Assembly (NCBI GenBank): GCA_015680685.1
Contig: MNCI01005895.1
Coordinates: 1,048,285 to 1,112,284, forward strand
Direction: 5' to 3'
Source: Gnetum montanum
Taxonomy: Eukaryota > Streptophyta > Gnetopsida > Gnetales > Gnetaceae
DNA length: 64,000 bases
Made by a program: the position numbers and the translations under genes. Each line of letters starts with the position of its first letter. The first letter of the stretch is position 1. Below are positions 9,115-19,895 of this stretch, in pieces. The notes beneath the pieces were generated by a model. The model was given only the letters and a program-made list of their open reading frames with translations, was not told the origin of the DNA and searched no databases.

Positions 9115-12100
9115 ATGGGCAAGGGAAAGGAAGTAGGGGGCCAAGGGAGAAAGGGTCCTGAGTTGACCTTCACGGAGGAGATGGAGGCTATGCTGCAGGG
9201 CCTGCCCTGGCCAAGGCTCCCATCATGGCCCGTGACATCTCACAGGTAGGCTCTGATCTCTGCTTCCGTTGTGATTTCTTTTGCTTCCGTAGCGTAGACA
9301 GTCTCGGCGTATGCGCCGAGCGTAGTTTTTAGGCGTATGGGGTTTTACGGCGTACACGCCGAGTGTCGCTTTATGGCATAAGGTTTTGCCAGCGTGATTT
9401 GCTTATTTTAGCAGCGTAAGTCTTGTTTACTGTGACGGCGTATACGCTGAGGGTTTATTCGACGTATACGCTATGCATGTACAGTTATCTTTTTGGCGTG
9501 ATTGTAGTTTTCATCTTTCTGGCGTAAACTTGCCTGTTCGGTGCTGGCGTAGACTGTTTACGCTGAACGCGAACTTAGGTGCGTACGCTGAGGATTCCCC
9601 CTATGTATACAAAGGTTCGGGCATCAGCATAAATCAGTTCATTGTTGGCGTATACGCTGAGTTGGGCAGCGTATACGCTCAGTGCACAGCGTATACGCTG
9701 AGTTTAGGCAGCGTTTTACGCTAAGTGTTCAGTGTATACACTGAGGTCAAGCAACATTGTACGCTAACTGTTCAGCGTATACGCTGAGGTCAAGTAGCAT
9801 TGTACGCTAAGTGTAAAACAATTTTGCCAGCGTGTACGCTGGTTCGTGCGGCGTACACGCTGAGTGTAAACAGTTAATGAACTTCGGTTTTTGCATGTCG
9901 GTTTATAACGTAAACTTCCGCTTTTTTGAGCTAATCTGTCGTTGCATTGTGATTGTTTGTAGGGACAGTAACCATTTCCTCATCGTCGTTGAGCTAGTTG
10001 GGGTGTTATCGTGGGTGGGCCCCATTGAAGATGGCGAGGTTCCCCCGGATCTAACCGTGAATGATAACGGGGTTTGGTTCAGGGAAGGCACTAGCAAATT
10101 TCTGGCTTTCCTGTTAAACAATTTCAAGGTGGCCATCTAGTCAAATTTTAACGAAGTGATTGCGCGAAGCGTGCTTGATGCAATGTTACCAGGAGCTGCA
10201 GAGGGCATCATGGTCTTCATAGAAGACATTGACGAGGGACCTCTTGTGAACGAGGATGGCACTACCCGTGGGCCCAGGTCCACACGCCCATTAACGCACG
10301 TGTGGGCACTTTTTCCATGAGGGCTAGATTATCTTAACAATACGTTGTTCGTAGCTGCCCGTGCACATACATTATTCTAGAATCCTCCTGGCATGGTGTA
10401 CCGAGTGGCAAGGTAGGAATATAAGTTTATCGTTCTCCTTTCACTGTTTAACGTTTGTTTCTTGTTTTGACCCATGTTTGCTTATAGGCCGAAGACCAAC
10501 CTGGATGGGACACTCATTGAAGATGAAGGATTAGCCCTTGCTCGCACTGCCCTGGAGGCATTCATGATGGGCCCCACCCTTCGTGGGACCATACTAAGTC
10601 AAACGAAGGGTTCGATGGTCCATTTTCACAATCAGTTTTCCAGAGCATTTGCGATGTGCAAAGCTTGTGGGTGGCTTCATGAAGACTGGATAGATAACGG
10701 GCCGATTTTCCCTCGCGACTTTGGCAGCACATCGAAATCTACCACTAAAGGTAAATGATAACCTTGCCTAGATATGCTGGTGGGTTTGTCTAACTGTTTG
10801 GAGTTATGCTGATATGATAATTTTAAATTGCTTTCATAGTTGACGTGCCTTCTGGTGAGGATCCCGTGACAATAAGGTGAACCGAGACTACTCTGTCAAT
10901 GAAGTTTGGGGAGGTGGCTAAGGTGCAAAAGTGGTTGCATAGGCAAGCTCCAGCATCCCTCACCTGTTGCCTAGATGATGCTGGCCTCATGGAGCTCTTT
11001 ATGACGCCGAGTCCAGATGTATCCATCGGGGAAATGATTGGGATCGTGGACTCTTTCAATGAGTCTGTTTCATACTACAGCACCAGGATCAAGGGTGTCA
11101 AGGTAGTTTTTCGGTTGTCGCCCAAGTTCTTTTCGAACTTATTTGGCGTGCCGGTAGATGGTTTAACTGTAGTATCAGACAGAACCCACAAGGAGCTCCA
11201 AACGATCCGTGAGTTGGAAGGTTGGCTAGGCATGGCCAAGGGCACCAAGGGATTCCCAATGCAGGGGAAGGCAAAAGTTGTGGCAGTGAACGAATTGTAT
11301 TCCCTGTTCAAGGCGCGGGTGTTCCCTAAAACCCTTTCCCAGATGAGATGTCTTGGGGTTGAGGCTGTTCGTGTTATGCGAACTGTCTTGGAAACGGGTA
11401 TGCGGTATAACTGGGCCCAATCTTTGTTGTCGGGTATGCGCAAGGAGATAGTGAGGTTGCGTTCGAACACTGAGGCGCAGTCCACTTCACCTTTGCATTC
11501 TTCGCCGGTTACCTGCACCGTTTTGTCGAGTTTCTCGTAGTTCGTGAAGACAACAAGTTTGTTCTGTGGGATCGGGGTCAATTATCCCGCCCGTGGGTCA
11601 ATCATTTGTTTGATATAGCTAAATCCCAAGATGCACCTGAAGGCATTGATGAATCTGCCTCTATTACTACGGGGGGATCATCTGGCACTTCGATCCACAC
11701 ACGTGACAGCTTAGGGTTGGAGCCAGAAAACATACCCCTTACTGCTAGAAGGGCGGAGCGGGTTATCAAGGAGACCATTGGCCAAGCCAAGTCAAAACTA
11801 AAGAGGCCTGAACACCCGAGTGAGGAATCCTCCGATGTGAACCGGCCACGGGTGAAGCGCATACGTTTTAAGATGTCTGGTAAGTGAAGCTCACCCGCTC
11901 ATGGTTTTATCGTTTTTCGTTTTGTTTATAACTTTTACTTTAGTCACTTACATGTCATTGCTATTTTGGCTCAATTTTTTAAAAGTGAGGAAGCAAGCTT
12001 TAGAGACCATCACTGAGGAGGAGGAGACCAACACAGAGAAGAACAATGAGGAGGAGAAAACAGAGAAGAGTTAGGGCGGAGGAACGGAGGAGTTAAAGGA

Positions 12101-13559
12101 GAATACTACAAAAACAGAGCCATTGGATGATCAAGATGGTATCAACCAGATGTTCAGCAGCTTCCTCATGGGAGATCTGGATTTGGGAGACCCCCCAGAT
12201 GGTGACAAGGATCATGGTATATTTTCGTTTTATTTTAACTTGTCTTGTTAACTGTCATTCCTACTGCATCTTGTTTACATTTTTTTGTTTTCTATTTTAG
12301 ACGAAGATAGTGAGACCAGAACGGTACGCTTAGATGTACCCATGAAGACGGTTCCTCCTGAGAGGACCGCCGAGGTTAGTTCTCGCACCCGTGAGCCACT
12401 TGCTTGGTCGGAGATGCCAAGTAAGATGGATTTCGTGGCTAGACTCGCGGAGGAGGTCATTGAACAAATCCGAGAGGCGCACCTTGATATAAGTATAAAC
12501 CATTTAAAAGTTCGTAGTTTCGTATCTTGTTTATACAATTGTTTTTTGACACTTATATGTTTCACGTGGGTAGGTGCTCAATTGAAATGGGATCCTTCTG
12601 AAAATATTGGAATAGAGGGTTTAACCACGCTTTCCCTAGAAGTGGAGCAAGTGCCAAGGCCTATTTACGAGGGAGTCGTGGAAGCCTTTGTGCACAACAC
12701 TAAGTCGTTATGGACTTGTAGGCGTTCCATCGAACAGTTGTGACTGCAGATACAGGCAAAAGAAAAGGTCATGTCTGAGTTGTCAGCGGAACGTGATGAT
12801 CTGAAGGCTCGGTACGAGTTCGCCGCTGCTAGACTAAGCGGAGATCGCTCCTGGCGAACGTCTGAGGTTACGTATACCAGGTATTGGAATCTATTGAATC
12901 GTCATGCATCGCTGACTCGGAGAATGGCAGAGCGCAAAGCCCAAATTGATCTCCTGAACCTTAAATGTCAAGATTGGAAAGCCTTCGCTTCCAAGGTTCG
13001 TAAGTGGGGTTAGGATGAGAAGAACCACAAACATTACTACAAGAAGTCATTAAAAGAGGTGTCTATTGAACAGCGCCAACTAGAGATGTTCGTGGAAGGT
13101 TTAGGTTTGTGTTTGGCCTTTGATACTTTTGCTCAGAATACAACTGTGGAGATGGGGTCGCCTACAAGGGTGATCACTACTGCTTCCGGGGAAACATCGG
13201 TGGGTGAGTTCCCACTAAGACGTCCTACCTGGTCAGCTGTCGATAAAGGCAAGGCTTTGGCGGATGTCGACTTAGGCCTCGATGGGACAGATTGGGCCAG
13301 CGTTCCAGAAGAAGAAATCCTTCGTCGACTGGAATTCAGCTTAGGGGGATCTCCTGCGATAAGCGTTTTGTGTTTACGAAGTTAATTTATTGAATAACGT
13401 TTAAAATTTTGACATGTGCTTATTCTTATGTCGGTTGTTCGTTTTTGGTGCTTTCAAGATGAAGGTGGTGATGACGCCCAAGAAGCTGGCCCCAGTGGAG
13501 CAGGGGCCCCTGATGCTGGCGGGTCCAAAGGGGATGATCCTCCCACCCCGAATGTTTAA
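9115..13559 (+). pseudogene. Intron-bearing additional gene carried antisense inside the 17.3-kb element
   Basis: Apparent exons are 9,115-9,245; 9,963-10,412; 10,488-10,750; 10,840-11,879; 11,986-12,216; 12,301-12,492; 12,574 to about 13,350; and 13,459-13,559. Introns have GT...AG ends (for example GTAAATG...TTTCATAG), and joins 1-3 keep one continuous frame. The 3' end of exon 7 is uncertain because the donor seems mutated. Exon 4 has a domain with 'FRLSPKFFSNLFGVPVDG', likely a remote relative of ORF3. Exon 5 is Glu-rich and exon 7 looks helical and coiled-coil. Breaks include a TAG at 10,138, a TGA near 10,318, a TGA at about 10,879 and a frameshift near 11,480; several fit G-to-A loss of Trp codons. 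Function unknown. Confidence 0.7.
9290..9870. repeat. Palindromic GCGTATACGCT array within intron 1
   Basis: Intron 1 of the antisense gene is filled with the LTR word: exact AGCGTATACGCT copies near 9,668, 9,688 and 9,774, plus variants such as GCGTACACGC and GCGTAGAC. This is the densest array in the window. Together with the leader copies it brackets exon 1 of the gene. Confidence 0.85.
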
Positions 13560-14244
13560 TGTGTTGATTTTTAAGTTTTTGTTGTTTTGTTTTTGACTCA
13601 GATTTATACGGGGATTGTGACTTGACACTTTTAAGATGGATGAAAACTATTAAAACTTGTAATTGTACAACATTGTATGTAAGAAAATTTTTGTTGATTT
13701 TGAGTTTAATTGTGAACACGACACTGCGATATAAAATGTTTTGGTTTGTTTTTTTTTTTTTTGAGTTTGACTGCACACGCGACACGATAATGTAACATGT
13801 CTTTGCATTTACTTTTATATTTTAAGCGTAGTATACTGGAGTGATTAGAAATGAAATGTGAAAAGGAAAACAAAGTACGCACTAGTTTAAGGCCATTTCG
13901 GGCCTCTATGCATAGTTTAAGGCCATTTCGGGCCCCGTCGTAAACAAGCAATACTTTGGATAAAGTGGGTAAATTTCTTGGTGGACCGATCATCTCTGAT
14001 CGTGGCTAGTTTTATGTCATTGCGGACATGTTCCAGTTTAACGTCATTTTGGACTGCATATAGTTTAACGTCGTTTTGGACGAGGAGTATCGTTTGATTT
14101 TAATCTTTTTGTCATTTTAAAATATTTTTTGTGTTTTGGGCTTTATCGTAGTTTAATGTCATTTCGGACTGCATGTAGTTTAACGTCGTTTCGGACGAAG
14201 TGTAGTTTAATGTTGTTTCGGACTTGGAGATGACCTTATTTTAA
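13560..14244. repeat. Noncoding interval with 'AGTTTAACGTCATTTCGGAC' minisatellite
   Basis: Eight recognisable copies lie between 13,883 and 14,225, for example near 13,883, 13,914, 14,034, 14,061, 14,151, 14,178 and 14,203. The core is AGTTTAAYGTCRTTTCGGAC. The interval separates the last exon of the plus-strand gene from the end of the minus-strand protease. Another copy pair at 8,585-8,635 lies on the other side of the inserted gene, so the gene is bracketed by the repeat. Confidence 0.75.
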
Positions 14245-15309
14245 TTATTTTTTGATTATTTTTATTTTTATGTTCTGCTGTGTATCAGCTGGTATGATTT
14301 TGTACTCGGCGTCCCCTTCGCTGATCACGTTGAATGGTAATTCAGCCCAAGGGATGTTTAATGGAGTGGCTTCTATGTTAGTAGTTTCGGGTGTTTCAGT
14401 TTCTGTCAGGGTTTCTATATTTATTTCTATATGAAGAGGTGTGTGTACAGTGTCCGACACAGGCGTTTCTGTTTTAGGTGAGTTGCGTTCTGTGCTCAGA
14501 GGTTTATTGCTTACTGGTTGTTGCGCATTTTTATCTTTTCCTTTAGGCTCCTCAAGTGTGACTTCTGAACCTTGGTCTGTATCCATATATGATGAAATGA
14601 CAGGGGTGGCTGCTTCCCCGTGTATGATGATTTCACCACCCTCATAAGGCAGGTGAATTTCTTGGTGTATGGGGGAGGAGACAGCTCTGAGTTGGGCCAA
14701 CCAGGGTCTTCCCAATATTAGGTTGAATCCTGGCATTTCATCGACCACCAGGAAATCGACAGATGTAGGGAACTGGTCCCTCGCTATGAAATCCAAGGTT
14801 ATTATCCCTTTTACGATTACGCGTGACCCACTGAATGACTTCAAACATGTAGTCGCGGTTGGTTGAATTGACTCGGTGAGACCCAACTATTCAACGATGG
14901 GGTATGGTACAACATTGGTTGCAGCCCCATCATCTACATGGACCCTATGTATCTTGAACTAGTTTATACATATTGTTATGAACATAGGGGCCATTGTTAT
15001 CTCCCCTGTTTTCTTATCCGTATTAATGTTGTCGTCACGGAAGCTCAAGGGTTTAGGAGTAGTCCCGTGAGGCGAGTACATCACCGCATGGATGGAGGGT
15101 TCATTTGGGGGCAAGTCCTCGCTCACCGGGATTGATGTTAACATACGCACCAAAGCTTCCCTGTGTGTTCGAGATGTTAATACCAAGTCATACAAGCTTA
15201 GTGAAGTGTTTTTTTGTTTTAGTGCTTGAGTGACTTGTGTCAAAGCTATTGCAAAATCCCTACTGTTGGGGATGTTTTTATCGGCAATGACCAGGTCCAT
15301 TGGGCCCAA
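14245..15309 (-). pseudogene. Aspartic protease region of the 17.3-kb element
   Basis: Reading leftwards, 15,309-14,959 is a helical connector. The protease follows with VDDGAATNV (about 14,930), the D-[DST]-G-A active-site loop, a stop at about 14,886, and then 'FNLILGRPWLAQL', the conserved second half of retropepsins. The tail to 14,245 is acidic and Pro/Thr-rich. The enzyme matures Gag-Pol in the particle. The same order and motifs occur in the nested Tat-like element at 47,330-47,960. Confidence 0.85.
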
Positions 15310-15384
15310 CAGTTTTATTTCATGTTTCGTTGGTTTATCATTTTCGTTTGAAATTGTCGTTTTAGATGATTCGTGCTTTTCAGA

Positions 15385-16071
15385 TTATTCCCCTTCGTTA
15401 CCTGCGTTCGATTGGTTGTTAGGTTGTGTCATGGGTACGGCGTTAAGCGGAGTGGGCTTGGGTGGCCCCATTGCTAACCGTTGGCGTTCCCTCTCCACAT
15501 GTTCACGCGTAATCCTGTCTGCTAGGCATTCCCGTGTATGGCGTGGAGGTGGAGTTGGCCTTGGGCCCTCGGATTGCCGTGGGACCCTTACCACATATGG
15601 GTCCGGGCGGGGTTTCGGTTGGACGGTTGGCTGTGATTGGGCAGAAGGCTTGCCAGGTATCCTAACGACATACGGGGTTGGTTTTGGCGGAGGCTGGGCC
15701 TCCGCTGTTGCGACAGCGGGAGGTACTCGAACTACGAAAGGGGTAGGTCGAGTATGACAGGTTGGTGCATTTGAGGGGATGGCTGGGGGGACACGCACCA
15801 CGTATGGCTTTTGACACGTCATGATGTTGGATGTGGGTACGGCCAAGGATACTCGGATGACGTATGGTTGCTACAGGGCATGCGGTGGTTGAGGTGCGGG
15901 TGTGGGCACAGCGGGAGGAATCTGAACTACGAACGGCCTGTTAGGTGTTTCCTGTTTATACTCGGGGTGGATGGTGTTGATGCGGGGTGTTTCGGAATCA
16001 TCATCAAAGCAAATCGTATTGATGACGTACGGCACCTCTTTAGTGTTTAGGGGATCTTTATACACCCCCAT
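15385..16071 (-). pseudogene. Gag-protease linker with six P-[FY]-V-V-R-V-P repeats
   Basis: This Pro-rich stretch repeats a 7-10 residue motif of the form P-[YF]-V-[VI]-[RQ]-[VI]-P: PFVVQIPPA, PYVIRVSLA, PYVVRVPPA, PFVVRVPPA, PYVVRIPGK and PYVVRVPRQ. The copies are spaced by Pro/Gln/Thr-rich spacers. The same motif (as PFVIKVP) recurs five times in the homologous place in the nested Tat-like element (46,820-47,090). Its survival in two diverged elements suggests selection on the peptide. Possible roles are a protease-cleavage ladder or a beta-strand docking motif; neither is demonstrated. Confidence 0.75.
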
Positions 16072-16137
16072 TGCTTGATTCTACGGTTGGACCAGGTTGG
16101 CCTCGTCAAAACTGATTTGGCCGTCATCGATCATCTG

Positions 16138-18117
16138 CTAAATGTCCTGTTTCAAAGTGAAACAGTAATTCGTACCGTGCCCTGGTCGTTGATGGTAATC
16201 GTAGAAGCGATCCATTCTGAATCCTCTGGGTACGAGAGGCTCATCCGACATTGCTAGCCTTGGGTTCTGTATGAGTTGACAGAACCGGTCATGTCTTTGG
16301 ATGGCCGTGGGGGATAACTGTTTATGCGTCATTAGCCTAGCCTTCAGGAGTTGATCGAAGAGTTGGGAGGGCTTCATTGGTAGAGGCGTGTATTAAGAGG
16401 GTTCTTTCCTCTCGAAGTTTCACGTAGGGTTCGTTGGGTTCTGCTGCGATGATGATTCTTGTGCGATTGTAGGATTTGGTTTGTTGTAGTTAGTAGGGGT
16501 TACTAGCGGTTTTTGTTGTTGTTGCATCCCTGCTATTGCTGCTATAGTGGCCTTAGCCTTTTCTTTGTCTTTTTTAGTGTGTTGATTTTTAAAGGCTAAG
16601 TAAGCAGGGTCGTGGCTATTTTGGGCCACTTCTTCTATGTTTTTTATTTGTACAAATGCTTGATTGAGGTCACGCGCGTTAAGGTAGTACAGCTTAGATT
16701 TAAAGAATTCATTAACAGCCCCTTTTAGAATTGTAAGCAGGTAGGTCAGGGAGATTGGCTCATGTAATTCGTTGAGGGCAGCGCTCCACCTCTGAATGAA
16801 TTTCTGCATAGGTTCAAGCGGTGCTTGCTTGACCTGTATGAGACTGTCCAACGTGGCCTTGGGTTTCAAGTTGTACTTGAACCTGGTCACAAACTGGCGT
16901 AATAAATCTTCTAAGGAGAAGATGGAATTCCTCGGCAGGCCGTGGTACCAGTTGAGTGCTCTCCCCGCGAGGGACATGGGGAACACTCGGAGAATGGAAT
17001 GAGGCCATGCCTAGAGTAGCGGGCATTCCAATCTGAATGTTATGAGGTGGGCGTTGGGGTCCGTCTCCCCATTATAATTGGTTAGTGTGGGTAAGGAGAC
17101 GCCTTTGGGTAAGGTTCAGGGTGGGGCGGAAGAGCTGATGGGGTCATCGTGGTAGAAATCCACTACCTTCAACTCCCCATCGAAGACTGTTTTGAGGCAT
17201 TTTACCTCGTCTGTCAATTCCTGCATCAATTTTTTGGCATCTGCCCAATCTTGGGCACTCGGTGAAGTGACGGGCTGGGGGTGTGAGGCTGTATACAAGT
17301 TAGACTGTTGAGTTGTGGGTTGAAAGGCCGAAAGCTGAGCGATCGGCGGTTGTGCTTGTGGAAAGTTTACCGTGGGTTGCATTGAGGATGGCACATTGTA
17401 TGGGAAAGGTTGCTATTGCTGCGGCTGGGGTTGTACTTGGGAAATATTAACCAATGGAATCGTGTGGGGTGGCACATGGGGGTGAGAAGGCTGGTGTGAC
17501 GGCATACCTATTGCTGGCCATTGCCTGGCCACGTTGTGCGAAGGGGCTCCCAGTTGGGTTACGGCCGTTGAGGGGCCTGCGTGCACTTGAACGCTCGGGA
17601 TGTAATGAGCGAATGTGGAGGCTGGAATGACATGTGGCATCCCTATAACATGGGGTGGTAATGTCACTCCCACGTTAGCGTAAGGGGGCGGTGCTTGTGA
17701 GGACGAGCCTGTAGCTGCAGCAGGGATGATTGTGAGAGGGAATGTGTTAGGTTGGAGGTCGCTCGGGGGAGGAACATGCACTAGCGCTAATGTTTCCTAT
17801 GGGGGTACTTGAGCCTAGGTGAACCTAAGGTGCTGCAAGGCCAGGATCCCTCCTGTATCCGGATGAAAAATGGGGTTAACGTGCGCTTGCGAGCTCAGGG
17901 TGTGGTAGGAGTCCTCATGCTCAGATTGAGCAGCGAAGTCATCCTCCTCTTCTAATTGGGGCTCTAGCATATGATGATCCAACGTGCGGTTCCTTTGCAG
18001 GAGCAGCTGTGTGACGAGCTCCAAATACTGTTCCAGAACTGGGATTACGTCATATGGGGAAGGGGTGAACTCGTGTCCTCCCCTGTAAAAGAGTTTGAAT
18101 TGCCTCTTTACTTCCAT
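16138..18117 (-). pseudogene. gag of the 17.3-kb element
   Basis: The start is taken at 18,117, 779 bp after the primer site. The N-terminal third is Pro/Gln/His-rich and low-complexity. The capsid-like core (about 17,110-16,420) has 'AGRALNWYHGL' and 'LEDLLRQFVTRF', the standard plant Ty3/gypsy Gag signature. Downstream, a zinc-knuckle-like segment near 16,160-16,200 reads YDYHQRPGHGTNYC, with the first Cys apparently changed to Tyr. Three in-frame stops are visible (near 17,815, 17,412 and 17,115). The product would form the particle and bind element RNA. Confidence 0.85.
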
Positions 18118-18389
18118 TTCGGCTCGGTCAACAGCCAGGCCAGCTTGTAACTTAATACATATGAAATTATATTAATCCTGGGTGATAATGTTGGAGGCTG
18201 GATCTCTCCCCTGCAACCTTAGGGACCGGCGGGGCCCCGTTGTGGGTTGTACTCCCGGGTGTTCCATGATGGGCTATATAACAGCCATGGTGTCTATGAT
18301 GTTGATGGCTTGAGTGGTGGCAGCCGTAATGTTGGCGGGATTCATGATAATTGGTTAGGGATACGACAATGTCTAGAGATGTGAAATTA

Positions 18390-18880
18390 ATGTAGTGCGC
18401 AGCGTACAGCGTATACGCTTTGGCTCGTAGCGTATGACAGCGTATACGGCGTATATGTACGTAGCGTGGATAGTCAGTGTAGACAAGTCTACGGCGTAAG
18501 TGGCTCAGCGTATACAGCATAAGGGCACAGCATAAAAGGGTACAGCGTAAACAAAAAACAGGTAATGTAAAACAAAGCTCAGCGTAAACAATGCACAGCA
18601 TAAAAAGGCTCAATGTAAACAATGTACGAAGTGAAAGCAGTTCTCAGCGTGGAAATAATGCTCAGCGTAAAAACGGGGCAGCGTAAAAAAAACAAGGCAG
18701 CATATGATTTTCTGAGTGGCCTTTTTAAGAGGGAGAGCGTAAATACTGAACAGCGTAGATGCTGAACAGTTTGCAGACTGGGTTTTCAGACAAGGCTGCG
18801 TAGACGTTGGGAAATGTGTGATGGGTCTCGAATAGGGCAGTGTAAACGCGGATCAGCGTAGACGCTGGGAGCACGTAGGT
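18390..18880. repeat. Leader array of AGCGTA-type words
   Basis: Between gag and the primer binding site the leader contains some 25 copies of CAGCGTAAAC-like half-sites and a few full palindromes (AGCGTATACGCT near 18,408; AGCGTAGACGCT near 18,857). The element therefore holds the word in both LTRs, the leader and the antisense gene. Confidence 0.8.
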
Positions 18881-18895
18881 GGGGTTTTAGGCGGA

Positions 18896-18915
18896 GGCCC
18901 TCCTTCTAGCACCAA
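18896..18915 (-). other. Primer binding site of the 17.3-kb element
   Basis: On the minus strand TTGGTGCTAGAAGGAGGGCC begins four bases after the LTR end. A near-identical sequence occupies the same place in the nested Tat-like element (44,249-44,268). The matching tRNA was not identified. Confidence 0.75.
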
Positions 18916-18919
18916 TTTT

Positions 18920-19895
18920 TGTACTGCCTAAAATCATTGGTCTACTGCTAGAAGGAAACAGAGACCGTGGGATCGCAGGACGAGGACAGAAGACCCTGCC
19001 TTCGCCTGAGGACGAGCTGGAATGCACGAAGGCAGAGTACCTTGGGTGGTCCGCAGGCAGATCAGATAAGGATTTCCCCACGCCTACGCAAAGTGCTATA
19101 CACTGGGTTATGCGTAAACAACGTAGCAAGCGTAAACAAAGCGTAAACAGCGTAAAACAGATGCGAACAGAGCGTGAGCATAAACAGGCGTAAACAGAAT
19201 ACGTGCGCCAAGTTGATGTAAAACTGTAAACAATCTTATGCAGTAAATGTAACAATGATATTACAGGATGAGAATACAGTGCACCGGTCTAACGCAGTTG
19301 TGGCAAGGCACAAGGCGGACAAAAAGCCCCAGTATATGCAAGGTGACTCGGCTGGTTCGCAAGGTAAGCAGAGCATAGAGACTGTGTATATGGCGTATAG
19401 GGCTCTCCAGTGTAAGAGGGTTTCAACTCTTGTGCGCAGTGTAAATGTTCTCTGGTATGCTCCAGGATTTTGCCAAACGACCTGGGTGAAGTGGAAAATC
19501 AGGGTTTTTATATAGGTTGTTANGTGGTTAGCGACCACTTCAACAACTTCCACGGCATCCTGGTGTTGCATGACNCCGGGTGCATACACTTTACAAAAAT
19601 ACAATATATTACATCTGTTGAGCATATACACTGGGCGTATACGCTAGGGATTCGAGTGTCTACGTTGGGCGTTTACGCTGTGAGTTCGAGCATCTACGCT
19701 GGAGGACGTATACGCTGTGGGATTCGAGCGTCTACGCTGGGCGTTTACGCTGGCCCTGCATACTTGGTGAAAATGAAGCCTTTTGACCTCCATAGTTGCA
19801 ATGTGTGATACGAAATGTAGCCGTAGTTGTCTGTGGGTCCCAGGGATCTGCCTCTTGCTGGGGAAGTACAAGGCTTGGAATTTTGTGGTGTTTTA
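18920..19895 (-). repeat. 5' LTR of the 17.3-kb element
   Basis: Partner of 2,622-3,846. The minus-strand start is TAAAACACC at 19,895 (the first dinucleotide decayed from TG) and the TATA box is at 19,505-19,514. The U3 word array (about 19,620-19,755) is much shorter than in the other LTR. A 51-bp foreign segment between two N characters (19,523-19,575) replaces about 45 bp of authentic LTR and looks like an assembly join. Confidence 0.88.
19523..19575. other. Probable assembly chimera between two Ns
   Basis: The 51 bases 19,524-19,574, bounded by single Ns, are an exact reverse complement of 20,181-20,231. In the partner LTR the corresponding position (about 3,223-3,262) holds ordinary LTR sequence. 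A gap-filling or join error is the simplest explanation. Confidence 0.85.

Noticed and set aside
13414-13596. 60-codon frame ending in a Phe/Leu-rich tail as an independent small gene
   Set aside because: It overlaps the last exon of the antisense gene in another frame; the exon frame gives a more plausible Gly/Asp/Pro-rich C-terminus ending at 13,559.
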